DNA from: Burkholderia vietnamiensis LMG 10929
GTDB taxonomy: Bacteria > Pseudomonadota > Gammaproteobacteria > Burkholderiales > Burkholderiaceae
Direction of reading: 5' to 3'
Length of the DNA: 64,000 nucleotides
Assembly (NCBI RefSeq): GCF_000959445.1
Contig: NZ_CP009632.1
Coordinates: 310,001 to 374,000, forward strand
The notes below the pieces were generated by a model. It did not search any database and was not told the origin of the DNA. It saw only the letters and a list, made by a program, of their open reading frames with translations. The translations under genes were made by a program, and so were the position numbers. Numbering within the stretch: position 1 is the first letter of the stretch; each line of letters starts with the position of its first letter. Positions 24,627 to 43,117 of this stretch are shown one piece after another.

Positions 24627-27392
24627 TCAGCCCCGACCGCGCGTCGCGACGACCACGGCCACCGGCAGCGCCGACAAACACCGGTCGAGCCGCAGCATGC
24701 CGTCATGCGTCTCGACCGCGCCGCCGCCGTTCAGGCAGTCGAGCCACGGCCCGCCCGCCACCGGCGGCAGCACGACCGCCGTATCGCCCCATTCCCGAGG
24801 CTCGATGCGCGGCAAGCCCGGCATGTCGCCGAGCAGGCGGCACGCGAGCCGCATCACGACGACCACGACGGTCGCCGTGTCGTCGCGGCGGGCGAACGCC
24901 ACCGCATGCCGCCCGAGCGGACCGCGCACGCGCAGCGGCACGTACGCGCCGTCCGCGAACGTCGTCCGCCGGTGCGCGCGCAGCGCGAGCATCCGCTCGA
25001 TCAGTGCGCGTTTCACGCGCGCGTCCGGCCAGTCGCGTAGATACGCGGCGACCGGCCGATCGACCGGCTCGGCCGCGAGCTGCGCGAACGGCACCTCGCG
25101 CCGGTTGTCGGGATCGACGAGCGAGTGATCCCATAACTCGGTACCTTGATACAGATCGGGCACGCCTGGCGACGCGATGCGCAGCGCCACCTGCGCGAGA
25201 CTGTTGACGACGCCGGCCGGGGCGATCCGCGCGACGAACGCATGCAGCCGATGCAGAAAATCGCCCGCACCGCGCGGCGTGAGGATCGCGCGCACGAACT
25301 GCTCGCTCGCGCGTTCGTAGTCCGCATCGGGCGCGAGCCAGTCGGTGTGCTGCTTCGCTTCGCGCAACGCCTTGGTCTGCCAGCCCACCACACGCTCGGC
25401 CAGCGCGGCGACGCCCGCCGCGTCGTCGGGCGCGAGCGTCGGCGGCCAGCAGCCCACCAGCGTCTGATACAGCATGGCCTCGGCCGCCGGCCCCGGCGTC
25501 CACGCCAGATCGCGATGCGCGGCGCCGCGATGCGGCTGGTTCAGCGCCGACCAGTCGAGCGACACCGCGCGCCACGCGTCCGGCACTTCGCTCAGCACGG
25601 CGAGCCGCGCACGCGCGTCTTCGCCGCGCTTGTGATCGTGCGTCGCGGTGGCGACGAGCGTGCGCGGCACGCTGCGCGCGCGACGCCGGTTGCGCGCGTG
25701 GAACGCGCCGCGCGACAGGCTGAAGTCGCCCGCGTCGGCGCCGACCTCGTTGCGCGACAGCAGCCGGCCGTAGCGGTAGTTCGCCGTATCCTCGACGCCC
25801 TTCGCGGCAAGCGGCGCGCTCAGCTGTGCGAACGCGACGCGCACCGCGAGCAGCGCGGCCGGATCGGCGCGCGGCACGCGGATGCCGGGCAGCCCGAGCC
25901 AGGCGGCGGCGCGCTCGAGCGCATAGCGGTCGGACGGATCGATCGCCGCGCGGGCCGCGTCGTACGCGCGTTCGAGCACGCGGCGATCGGCGTCGCCCGG
26001 TTCGTCGCCGAGCGCCGGATACATGCGGTACACGGGCAGGTGCACGGCGAGTTCGCCCAGCACGCGGTGCAGCGCGTTGCGGCTGATGTCGCGGGTCGCC
26101 GGCGCGGCGCGCGCGATGCGGTGCAGCGCCCGCGCGAGCCGCGCATGCTCGCCCGCGAGCTGGCGCGCGAGCACGCGCCGCTTGCCGGCGGTCGCCTCGT
26201 CGGCGAAGGTGCGCGTCGAGCCCGACACGGCGGCCCAGTGCGCGGCGAGCGGCGCGGCGCCGGCCGGGTCGTGCAGCAACGCGGCGACGTCGTTCATGAA
26301 GTCGTAGCCGGTCGTGCCGTCGGCGTGCCAGTCGTCGGGCAGCGTCTCGCCCGGCGCGAGAATCTTCTCGACGACGAGGAACGGCCGCTCGTCGCGCTGC
26401 GCGGCGAGCCGCGCATGCAGACGCCGGCAATACGCGCGCGGATCGGCGAGGCCGTCGACGTGATCGACGCGCAGGCCGTCGACGAGGCCCGCCGCATGGA
26501 GCGCCAGCGGCAGCGCATGCACTGCATCGAACACCGCTTCGTCCTCGACGCGCACCGCCGCGAGCGTCGCGATGTCGAAGAAGCGCCGCCAGTTCAGTTC
26601 GTCGGCGGCGGTGCGCCACCACGCGAGCCGATAGTGCTGGCCTTCGAGCAGATGGTGCAGGCAGGCGCGCGAGCGCGCGCGCCGCGGATCGACGCCGCGC
26701 AGCACCGCGTCGAACGCGTGCGCGCCGTGCTCGGCCGCGTAGTCGCGCAATGCCGCGTGCGCCTGCGCGAGCCGCGCGCTGCCGCGCAGCGGCGCGGCGG
26801 CGAAGCGTTCGGCCAGCGCGTTCAGGTCCGCGCGGTTCGCGATGCGCAGGATCTCCGCATAGGTCGCGGCCGCGACCGGCAGCGTGCGGCCCGGGCATGC
26901 GAAGAAGAAGCGCCCCGTCTGCGGATCGACGTCGAGCGTGATGTCGCCGGCCGCGAGCGCGTCGCCGTACGGCGCGCCGAGGCAGGGCAGCAGCACCTTG
27001 CCGTCGAGCGCCGCATCGGGCGGATGCCAGTCGATGTCGAAGTAGTGCGCGTAGGGGCTTGCCGGCCCCCATTCGAGCACGTCGCGCCACCAGTGGTTCG
27101 ATGCGCCGCCGACGCCCATGTGGTTCGGCACGATGTCGACGATGACGCCGAGGCCGCGCGCGCGCAGCGCCTCGACCAGTCGCTTGAAGCCGGCTTCGCC
27201 GCCGAGCTCCGCGCTGATCGCGCGATGGTCGACGGTGTCGTAGCCGTGCAGCGAGCCGGGCTCGGCCGTCGTGATCGGCGACAGGTACAGATGGCTCACG
27301 CCGAGCCGCGCGAAATAGTCCGCGTGCGCGGCCGCATCGTCGAACGTGAAGCCCGCGTGCAGTTGCACGCGCAGGGTCGCGCGCGGCGTCAT
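24627..27392 (-). CDS. treY: Maltooligosyl trehalose synthase TreY
   Basis: A 921-residue GH13 enzyme that converts the reducing-end maltose unit of alpha-1,4-glucan to a trehalosyl end. It starts MTPRATLRVQLHAGFTFDDA and carries GVSHLYLSPITTAEPGSLHG and VVDIVPNHMG-type motifs (IVDIVPNHMGVGG near residue 95), LRVDHVDGL near residue 315 (nucleophile Asp) and VEKILAPGE near residue 345 (acid/base Glu), all TreY signatures. Start ATG 27392 overlaps the malQ stop as ATGA. Last gene of the operon; TreZ, two genes upstream, releases the trehalose. Confidence 0.95.
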   Translation of the reverse strand: MTPRATLRVQLHAGFTFDDAAAHADYFARLGVSHLYLSPITTAEPGSLHGYDTVDHRAISAELGGEAGFKRLVEALRARGLGVIVDIVPNHMGVGGASNHWWRDVLEWGPASPYAHYFDIDWHPPDAALDGKVLLPCLGAPYGDALAAGDITLDVDPQTGRFFFACPGRTLPVAAATYAEILRIANRADLNALAERFAAAPLRGSARLAQAHAALRDYAAEHGAHAFDAVLRGVDPRRARSRACLHHLLEGQHYRLAWWRTAADELNWRRFFDIATLAAVRVEDEAVFDAVHALPLALHAAGLVDGLRVDHVDGLADPRAYCRRLHARLAAQRDERPFLVVEKILAPGETLPDDWHADGTTGYDFMNDVAALLHDPAGAAPLAAHWAAVSGSTRTFADEATAGKRRVLARQLAGEHARLARALHRIARAAPATRDISRNALHRVLGELAVHLPVYRMYPALGDEPGDADRRVLERAYDAARAAIDPSDRYALERAAAWLGLPGIRVPRADPAALLAVRVAFAQLSAPLAAKGVEDTANYRYGRLLSRNEVGADAGDFSLSRGAFHARNRRRARSVPRTLVATATHDHKRGEDARARLAVLSEVPDAWRAVSLDWSALNQPHRGAAHRDLAWTPGPAAEAMLYQTLVGCWPPTLAPDDAAGVAALAERVVGWQTKALREAKQHTDWLAPDADYERASEQFVRAILTPRGAGDFLHRLHAFVARIAPAGVVNSLAQVALRIASPGVPDLYQGTELWDHSLVDPDNRREVPFAQLAAEPVDRPVAAYLRDWPDARVKRALIERMLALRAHRRTTFADGAYVPLRVRGPLGRHAVAFARRDDTATVVVVVMRLACRLLGDMPGLPRIEPREWGDTAVVLPPVAGGPWLDCLNGGGAVETHDGMLRLDRCLSALPVAVVVATRGRG

Positions 27393-29626
27393 GCGTCCTC
27401 CCGGCGCGCAGTGCGTGCGCGTTCGATCGCGGCGATGCGCTCGCGCACCGGTGCGTCGAACAGCGCGTCGATCGCGCGCGGCAGCCGCCGCAGCCAGTTC
27501 GGATGGCCGCACGGCGGGCCGGGAAGGTTCGGCTGTGCGTCGAGGCCGAGCAGGTCTTCGAGCGGCACGATCGCGAGCGGCGACGGGCTGCGCGCGACGT
27601 AGGCGACGACTGCGTCGACCGGCGGCGCATCGGGCGGCGGCATGGCCTGATCGGCCGGCGCACAGCCGGCGCGCTGCAGCGCACGCCACAGCGCCGTGCG
27701 TTCGGCCGCGCGCTCGGTTTCCGCGCTGGCGGCAGCCGCCGCGAGGTCGGGATCGGGCGGCGATGGATCGCGGCCGGCGTCATCGGCGTCGTCGCGCAAG
27801 CACGGCGCGTTGCGTTCATCGCCATCCGCGCCATCCGCCCCATGTGCGGCCGCGGCCAGCCCGACGTCGTCGCCCGCGCCGTGTGCGGGCCCGTCGTCCC
27901 GCTGCGCGTGCGCGCCGCGCCGCCATTCGAGATCGACGCCGCGCCACCAGCCGGCGACGGTCGGCAGATCGTGCGTCGACGTCATCGCGACCGTGTCGCG
28001 ATCCCAGTCCGACGGCGGCCGGAATGCGCCGTCGGCGTCGCGCTCGAACCACAGCACGCGCATGCCGGCGATGCCCTGCGCGGCGATCCGCTCGCGAAAG
28101 CCGGCCGGCACCGTGCCGAGATCCTCGCCGATCGCAATCGCGCGATGCCGGGCCGCCTCCAGCGCGACGATGCGCAGCAGATCGTCGAGCGGATAGCGCA
28201 GGTACGCGCCGTCGCGCGGCGAGCGGCCGTGCGGCACGATCCACAGCCGCGCCAGGCCGAGCACGTGATCGATGCGGATGCCGCCCGCATGCGCGAACGC
28301 CGCGCGCAGCAGCTCGATGAACGGCGCGAAGCCGGTCGCGCGCAGCGCGTCCGGCGTCCAGGTCGTCACGCCCCACGCCTGGCCGTCGGTGTTGAACAGG
28401 TCCGGCGGCGCGCCGACCGACACGCCGCGCAACAGCGTCGTGCCGTGCGCCCATGCATCGCTGCCCGCGCAATCGGAGCCGACCGCCAGATCGGCGATCA
28501 ACCCGAGCGCCATCCCTGCATCGCGCGCCGTCGCCTGCGCGCGGCCGAGCGCGTCGGACGCGCACCATTGCAGGAACGTGTGGAAGGCGATCGTGTCCGC
28601 GTGGGCCTGCGCGAACGCGTCGACCTCGGGCGACGTCGGGTCTCGCCACTGCGCGGGCCATTGCCGCCAGTCCGCGCCGATCCCGTTCTCGATGCAGAAC
28701 GCCTGCAGCGCGTCGAAGCGCGCATGCGCGTCGAGCGCCGCGCCGCCGGCCGCGCGGAATCGTTCGAATGCGTCGCGCGCCGGCTCGCCGTTTTCGCGCC
28801 AGGCGTCGAAGCACGCACGCAGGCGCCGCAGTCGCAGCGGCAGCACGTGCGGCCAGTCGATCAGCGGCGTGTCGGGCGCGCGGCCGTCGTCGTGGGCCGG
28901 CTCGCGCGTGCATCGCACGAAGTCCGCGCCCGGCACCGCCTCGCAGTCGAGATAGGCGACGTTGTGCCAGCGCCGCGACGACGGCGAATACGGGCTGTCG
29001 TGCTCGGGCAGCGCCGGATAGCCGGCGTGCGTCGGGCTGATCGCGACCGCGTGCGCGCCATGCCTTGCCGCGTGCGCGGCGAGTTCGGCGAGCGCCGAGT
29101 AGTCGCCGGCGCCGTCGTCGTTGGTGCGGCGCAGCCCGTACAGTTGCGCCGCGATTCCCCAGCGGCCGTCAATCTGCGGCATGCGCTCGCCGGCGAACGG
29201 GCGCGCGCGCGGCGGCGCGATCGCGAGCGCAACGCGTCGTGCGCCGAGGTCGAGCGTGTGATAACCGGGCTCGTCGATCGGCGCCAGCGTGCCGGATTCG
29301 CCGCCGGCGGTGACGCGCCCGTCGACGTGCGCGCCCGATTCGAGCGTGATCCGGTAGCGCGTGCCGGCCGGCGCGACGGCGTGTGGCAGCGCGAGCGGCG
29401 CACCGGCGTCGCCGGTGACGAGCTGCGGCGGCGCGTTGCGCGCATCGGCAAGCGCGGCCGCGCTGTCGACGCGCTCGATCGGCGTGCCGCAGGGCCAGCC
29501 GAGTGCGTCGACCAGCGCGACGAGCGCGTCGTCGTCCACCCGACGCGCGACACCGCCCGCGTCGGTCCAGTCCGGTTCGAGCCCCGCGGCGCGCGCGAGC
29601 TCGGCGATCGATACGTCGGTCGTCAT
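27389..29626 (-). CDS. malQ: 4-alpha-glucanotransferase MalQ (amylomaltase)
   Basis: A 745-residue GH77 enzyme that moves glucan segments between oligosaccharides, recycling short chains. Motifs include GIAAQLYGLRRTNDDGAGDY near residue 155, IRIDHVLGLARLWIVP near residue 455 (nucleophile Asp), IGEDLGTVPAGF near 500 (acid/base Glu) and MTSTHDLPTVAGWW. A hydrophilic Ala/Asp/Gly-rich insert of about 60 residues (about 565-630) makes it longer than many MalQ proteins. ATG 29626 lies 10 bases after the treZ stop, in a 14-base duplication. Confidence 0.94.
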   Translation of the reverse strand: MTTDVSIAELARAAGLEPDWTDAGGVARRVDDDALVALVDALGWPCGTPIERVDSAAALADARNAPPQLVTGDAGAPLALPHAVAPAGTRYRITLESGAHVDGRVTAGGESGTLAPIDEPGYHTLDLGARRVALAIAPPRARPFAGERMPQIDGRWGIAAQLYGLRRTNDDGAGDYSALAELAAHAARHGAHAVAISPTHAGYPALPEHDSPYSPSSRRWHNVAYLDCEAVPGADFVRCTREPAHDDGRAPDTPLIDWPHVLPLRLRRLRACFDAWRENGEPARDAFERFRAAGGAALDAHARFDALQAFCIENGIGADWRQWPAQWRDPTSPEVDAFAQAHADTIAFHTFLQWCASDALGRAQATARDAGMALGLIADLAVGSDCAGSDAWAHGTTLLRGVSVGAPPDLFNTDGQAWGVTTWTPDALRATGFAPFIELLRAAFAHAGGIRIDHVLGLARLWIVPHGRSPRDGAYLRYPLDDLLRIVALEAARHRAIAIGEDLGTVPAGFRERIAAQGIAGMRVLWFERDADGAFRPPSDWDRDTVAMTSTHDLPTVAGWWRGVDLEWRRGAHAQRDDGPAHGAGDDVGLAAAAHGADGADGDERNAPCLRDDADDAGRDPSPPDPDLAAAAASAETERAAERTALWRALQRAGCAPADQAMPPPDAPPVDAVVAYVARSPSPLAIVPLEDLLGLDAQPNLPGPPCGHPNWLRRLPRAIDALFDAPVRERIAAIERARTARREDA

Positions 29627-29651
29627 GTGTTAGCCGTCATGTGTTAGCCGT
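29624..29651 (-). repeat. 14-base tandem duplication at the treZ-malQ junction
   Basis: Two exact copies of ACGGCTAACACATG (minus strand) lie side by side. The malQ start is in the second copy. The ATG of the first copy overlaps the treZ stop and opens a five-codon frame (MTANT) that ends on a TGA overlapping the malQ ATG. Removing one copy would restore a direct ATGA overlap like those at the other junctions of this operon. Confidence 0.9.
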
Positions 29652-31750
29652 CGGTGCGTTCGCGCGATGCATCAGCGCGTCGTGGTTGACCGCGCCATCG
29701 CGCCAGACGATGCAGCTGCGCGCCGGCAGGCGCCGGTCAGCGAGCCGGTCGCGCGCGCGCGGTGGCGTCTCGAACACGACCTTGCCGACCGGCAGCGTGT
29801 CGAGCACCGCATCGTGCGAGCCGGGATTGAAGGCGATCGTCAGCGTGCTGCCGTCGCCGAGCCGCCAGCGGGCGGCGAGGGCGATGGGGGTGTCGTTGGG
29901 GTTGCCGTTGCCGTGGCTGTCACCGGCGTCGCCACTGTCGTCTCTAGCAGCACTAGCGCCGTCAGCGCCGGCGTCGCCGGTACCGCCAGCTTCACCAGCG
30001 CCGCTCCCAGCAGCACCGGCAGCAGCACCAGCAGCACCAGCAGCACCAGCAGCACCAGCAGCACCAGCACCGGCACCAGCACCAGCACCACCAGCACCGC
30101 CGTTACCCACGCCCTCCACATGCGCCCCCAACAACTCGACCCCCAACGCCCGCGCTCCCGGCAAATGCGGCGTCACCAGCGCTGCCCGCACCGTCAGCGC
30201 GCTGCGGTAGAACCGCCGCCACGTATCGGCATCCTGATGCGCGTTCTCGTGCGCGTGCGCCGGCGACGACCGCACGAACGTCCCGAGGTCGTTCGGATCG
30301 GGAATCGCGTCGCGATGCGCGGGGTCTGCAAAAGCCGGGAACGCGGCGAACTCGCGGCGGCGGCCGTCGCGCACCGCATCGGCGAGCTCGCCGCGATAGT
30401 CGGTGAAGAACTGGAACGGCTGCGTGCTGCCGTCTTCCTCGCCCATGAACAGCAGCGGCACCTGCGGCGCGAGCAGCAGCAGCGCGGTCGCCGCGCGCAC
30501 CGCGTCGTCGTTCGCGAGCGCGCGCAGCCGTTCGCCGAACGCGCGGTTGCCCACCTGATCGTGGTTCTGCAAAAACGCGACGAAGCTCGTCGGCGCGAGA
30601 TGCGCGCTCGATTCGCCGCGCGGCGCGCCGTCGTGCAGCGGCGACGGCTCGCCCTGATACGCAAAGCCTTCGCCGAGCGTGCGCGCGAGCCGGCGCAGCG
30701 GCGCGTCGGCGTACGCGCGGTAGTAGCCGTCGCGCTCGCCGGTCAGCAGCACGTGCGCGCTGTTGTGGAAATCGTCGTTCCACTGCGCGTCGAAGCCGTC
30801 CGGCCCGAGCAGGCTCGCGGTATTGCGCTCGTTCTCCAGCACCAGATGCACGTGGCGCGCGTCGCCGACATGGGCGCGCACGCGGCGCGCCAGCTCGCGC
30901 AGCCACGCGTCGTCGTCGATCGCATGCGCGGCGTCGATCCGCAGCCCGTCGAAGCGATACTCGTCGAGCCAGTACAGCGCGTTGTCGATGAAGAACGTGC
31001 TCGGCTGCGCCCGCGAGAAGTCGATGGCCGGCCCCCACGCGGTCTTGCGGTCCGCGCGGAAGAAGTCCGGTGCGTAGCGCGGCAGGAAATTCCCGTCCGG
31101 GCCGAAGTGGTTGTAGACGACGTCGAGCAATACCTGCAGGCCGAGCCCGTGCGCGGCATCGATCAGCGCCTTCAGTTCCTCGGGCCGGCCGTACGACGCA
31201 TCGGGCGCGAACGGCAGCACGCCGTCGTAGCCCCAGTTGCGCGCGCCGGGGAACGCGTTGATGGGCATCAGCTCGATCGCCGTCACGCCAAGTGCGGCCA
31301 GCGCCGGCAGCCGCCGTTCGACGCTCGCGTAGCCGCCGCACGCGCCGACGTGCAGCTCGTACAGCACCGTTTCGTGCCACGGCCGGCCGCGCCATGCGTC
31401 GTTGCGCCAGCGGTACGCGGCCGGATCGACGACCTGGCTCGGGCCGTGCACGTCGTACGGCTGGAAGCGCGACGCCGGGTCCGGCACCGCGAAGCCGTCG
31501 TCGAGCACGTAGCGGTACAGCGCACCGGCGCCGCACGCGGCGACCACCTCGAACCAGCCGTCGCCGGCGGGCTGCATGTCGATGCGTTGTTCGCCCGGGC
31601 GCTTGCCCTCGAAATCGCCCTGCAGCTCGAGCGCGGCGCTGCGGCTTGCCGGCGCCCATAGCCGGAAGCGCGTGTGTCCGGCGTCGACGCAGGTCGCGCC
31701 GAACGACGACGCATACGCGTGCGTGCCGGGCGGAAGGTCGGAACGTGACG

Positions 31751-31754
<4 letters not shown>
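29637..31754 (-). CDS. treZ: Maltooligosyltrehalose trehalohydrolase TreZ
   Basis: A 705-residue GH13 hydrolase that releases trehalose from TreY product. It has an N-terminal beta domain (TRFRLWAPASRSAALEL), then the barrel with WGYDGVLPFAPDASYG, LLDVVYNHFGPDGN near residue 210, GLRIDAAHAI near 265 (nucleophile Asp), LVLENERN near 300 (acid/base Glu) and FLQNHDQVGNRAFG. Between the barrel and the C-terminal domain an Ala/Gly/Ser/Asp-rich insert of about 75 residues is encoded by tandem repeats. ATG 31754 overlaps the glgX stop as ATGA. Confidence 0.94.
30008..30102. repeat. 9-base tandem repeat inside treZ
   Basis: Imperfect head-to-tail copies of CAGCAGCAC, degenerating at the edges into CAGCACCAC and CGGCACCAG. 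On the coding strand they encode Gly-Ala runs (GAAGAAGAAGAA-like). The unit is a multiple of three, so gain or loss of copies keeps treZ in frame. Confidence 0.85.
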
Positions 31755-33877
<2,123 letters not shown>

Positions 33878-33909
33878 GGGGAGCGTCTCCGTGTTGAAAG
33901 CGTGATGGG

Positions 33910-39517
<5,608 letters not shown>

Positions 39518-39521
<4 letters not shown>

Positions 39522-42500
39522 CCGTGTGCTCCCGAAAGGCGCCGGGCCTCGCCCGGCTCGGGCGCCGCCGCTCGCGCGGCGCCGGGCGACGGCGCGAGCC
39601 GCCAGATCGCGTACGGCCGCACGTGCGGGTCGAGCGATACGTATTGACGATGGCCGCGCCAGGTCTCGGCATGGGCGGCGTCCTGTTCGAGCGCGTCGAG
39701 CGGCTCGCCGTCGACCAGCCCGAAGCCGCGCCACAGCGACGCGTCCAGCGTGAAGTCGGTGGCCTGCGGATGCCACGGGTCGAGGCTGATCGCCACCACC
39801 ACGACGCTGTCGTGGGCGGGCGTCGCCTTCACGAACACGAGCACCTGATCGTTGTCCGCCGGGACGAACGTGAGGCCGAGATGGGTCTGCAGCGCCGGAT
39901 GGTCGCGCCGCGCGCGGTTCAGCCGCGCGACTTCGCCGCCGATATGCGCGGCCTTGCTCCAGTCGCGCGCGCGCAGCTCGTATTTCTCGGCGTCCGCATA
40001 TTCCTCGCTGTCGGGCAGCGGCGCGGACTCGCCGATCTCGAAGCCCGAATACATGCCCCACGAGCCGGCGAGCGTCGCCGCGAGCGCCGCGCGGATCACG
40101 AACTGGGAGCGCGGCGCGTTCTGCAGGTGGCGCGGATTGATGTCGGGCGTATTGACGAAGAAGTTCGGCCGGAAGAATTCGCGCGGCGGGCCGGCCGTCA
40201 GCTCGGTCAGATACTCGATGAACTCGTGCTTCGTCTCGCGCCACGTGAAGTACGTGTACGACTGCGAGAAGCCGACCTTCGCGAGCCGGTACATCATCCC
40301 GGGGCGCGTGAACGCCTCCGACAGGAACACGACGTCCGGATGCCTGCCGCGCACGTCCGCGATCATCCACGCCCAGAACGGCAACGGCTTGGTGTGCGGG
40401 TTGTCGACGCGGAAGATCCGCACGCCGGCTTCGACCCAGAACAGCACGGCGTCGCGCAGCGCGACCCACAGGCCGGGCAGCGCATCGGGCGCGTAGAAGT
40501 CGGGGTTCACGATGTCCTGATAGCGCTTCGGCGGATTCTCCGCATAGCGCAGCGTGCCGTCCGGGCGCCACGCGAACCAGCCGGGATGCGCGGCGAGCCA
40601 CGGATGATCGGGCGAGCACTGGATCGCGAAATCGAGCGCGATCTCGAGCCCCTGCGCGCGCGCCGCGTCGACCAGCGTGCGGAACGACTCGAGCGTGCCG
40701 AGCTGCGGATGCACGGCCGTGTGGTCGCCGTCGGGCGAGCCGATCGCATACGGGCTGCCGACGTCGTCGGGGCCGGCGCTCAGCGTGTTGTTGCGGCCCT
40801 TGCGCGCGGTCGTGCCGATCGGATGGATCGGCGGGAAATACAGCACGTCGAAGCCCATGTCGCGGATGCGCGGCAGCTGCGCGATCACGTCGTCGAAGGT
40901 GCCGTGCCGATGCGCGTCGTTGCTCGCCGAGCGCGGAAACATTTCGTACCAGCTCGAGAAGCGCGCGGCGCGGCGCTCGACCTCGACCGCGTACACCGTC
41001 TCGTCGTGCGTGACGAACGGCCGGTAGCGCAGTGCCGCGTATGCGTCGGCGAGCGCCGGCGCGCCGAGCATCGCGAGCCGTGCTTCGTGCGACGCGTCGC
41101 CGAATTCGTCGGCGAGCCGCTGCATCTGCGCGATCGCGCGGCGGTCGGCCGGCGCGGCCTGTTTCAGGGCGGTCGCGAGCAGCAGTTGCGCTTCGCGCAG
41201 CTCCAGCATCACGTCCTGGCCGGCCGCGCGCTTCTTCGCGACGTCGGTGACGAGCGACGCCCAGTCGTCGCGCCATGCGACCACGCGGAACGCGTGACGG
41301 CCGAGCCGGTCGAGCACGACGCTCGCGTGCCAGCGATCGTTCGGCTCGGCGACGAACGGCACCTCGCGCCAGTCGTCCTCGTCGTCGGCGCGCCATTGCA
41401 GCACGGCCGACAGATGCGCATGGCCGTCCGTGAAGATCGATGCGTGTACAACCAGCGTGTCGCCGATCACGCGCTTGATCGCGAAGCGCCCGCCGTCGAC
41501 GGCCGGCTCGACGCGCTCGATCGCGATCCGGTCGGCCGCGAGCGCCGCCGATAGCGCGGTGCGCTCGCGGGCCGCGTCGGCGCGCGTCGTCGCGGGCGGG
41601 GCGCGCCGGGCGTCGAGCACCGCATAGCCGCCCGGCTCCAGCGTGAACGCCTCGAGCGCGGCCGAGCCGCGCTTGCGCGTGCCGCCGGGCGCGGCGACAT
41701 GCGTGAAGCCGCCCGGCACGCCGGGCAGGATCGCCGCCGGGTCGACGCGTGCGGGCGCGTCCAGATCGGGATTCAGCGCGACGACGAGCGCCGTGTCGTC
41801 GTGTTCGAGCGACGGGCCGCTGCCGCGCAGCAGTACGGTCGCGGTCGCGCCGGGCGCGCTCAGTTGCGCGATCTCGCCGCGTTGCGCCGCCAGCGGCGTC
41901 GCGCGGCGCCACGCGTTCGCATCGGCCAGCGCGCCCGACAGATCGAAGCGCGCGCCGTCGAACGCGGCGCGATAGCGCGCGGCGTCCGCGTCGCGCGTCA
42001 TCAGCGGCAACGCGACGCCGCGCTCGAAGCCCATCGGCACGAGCCAGCCGGTGCCGAGCGCCGCCGCGGTCCACATGGCGCGGTGGTACGCGCGCACCAG
42101 CACCTCGTCCGGCGCGCCATGCCAGTCTTCCGCGATGCGCGGGCCGTCGAACGCATCGGGGCACGCGATCGGCGACGCGATGCGGCGCAGCAGCCGGTGC
42201 TCGTCGACGAACCACGGCGCGCGCAGATCCCACCAGCGCGCCGACGAGAACACGCCGTCGAAGCCGGCCGCCTCCAACTGCACGAGCGCGTCGCGCGCAT
42301 GGCCGGGCACGCCCGCGAGCACCGCGACGTCGGGGCGCGCGCGGCGCAGCGCCGCGCGCCACGCGGGCCACCATGCGGCCGGCAGACGCTGCGGCGCGTC
42401 GATCAGGAAGCCGGCCGCGCCGGCATCCGCGTACGTGACGAGATGTTTGCACCACCACGCGCCGAGCCCGTCGTGCGCGTCGTGCGGCGCATCGTCGCCG

Positions 42501-42919
42501 AGCTGCGCGTGCGCGACGTCCATCTCGTGCGCGGCGCTGCGCGGGTCGATCAGGGCGTCGTCGTGCGCGCGCTCGACGTACCAGTCAGGATGCTCGCTGC
42601 GCAGCGGGTTGACGCGCGCGATGCGGTCCGGCACGACTTCGAGCATCACGCGCAAGCCGTGACCGTGCGCGAGCTGCGCGAGCCGCGAGAAGGTTTCGAG
42701 CGCGCCGGCGCGCGTCGCGAACGCCGCGGCCGGCCGGTGGAAGTCGGCGACGTGACGCGGAAAGCCCGCGGCGCTGGCGGCCCAGAAGCTGCCGATCAGC
42801 ACGTGGTCGAAGCCCATTCCCGCGATGTGCGCGAACGTGGCGGGCCATGCGTCGAGCGGGCCGACGAGGCGCGCGTCGCAGAAGTAGACATGCGGGGCGA
42901 AGGGCGATGTGACGTTCAT
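39518..42919 (-). CDS. glgE: GlgE maltosyltransferase with extra N-terminal amylase-like half
   Basis: A 1133-residue protein, against roughly 650-700 for a usual GlgE. Residues from about 460 onward are GlgE: a DUF3416-type N-domain, [31 protein letters not shown] (nucleophile Asp), [17 protein letters not shown] (acid/base Glu). It transfers maltose from maltose-1-phosphate to glucan. Residues 1-450 look like a second GH13 barrel ([35 protein letters not shown]), but the expected GxRxD reads GFLIDAP and the acid/base strand reads LAGVPG, so it is probably inactive. First gene of the operon. ATG 42919 has a weak ribosome site; a GTG at 43069 is an alternative. Confidence 0.9.
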
Positions 42920-43117
42920 GAGGTGCGGATGAGGATCGTGACGAAGGGCGGACGGCGGTTTGCGTCGCAACCGGCGTGCCTGCTCCGTTTTGCGCTTGGG
43001 GCCGCGCGCCGCAACGGGCGCTCGCGGCGCTGCGGCCGTCACGCTGTCGTTTTTACATGCGGGTGGCACGACATCTGCATCGCGTGAGCGGCGACGACGG
43101 GCCGGCGTCGCGCTGCG
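42920..43117. other. Gap upstream of the glgE operon
   Basis: 198 bases between the ninX-like stop and the glgE start, both minus strand. The promoter of the seven-gene operon should lie here, but I see no clear -35/-10 pair. Confidence 0.3.

Noticed and set aside
25146..27602. Very long plus-strand open frame opposite treY, and similar ones opposite glgB, treS, PLD and coxA-coxC
   Set aside because: They are Arg/Ala-rich mirror images of strongly GC-biased minus-strand genes, without motifs or ribosome sites.
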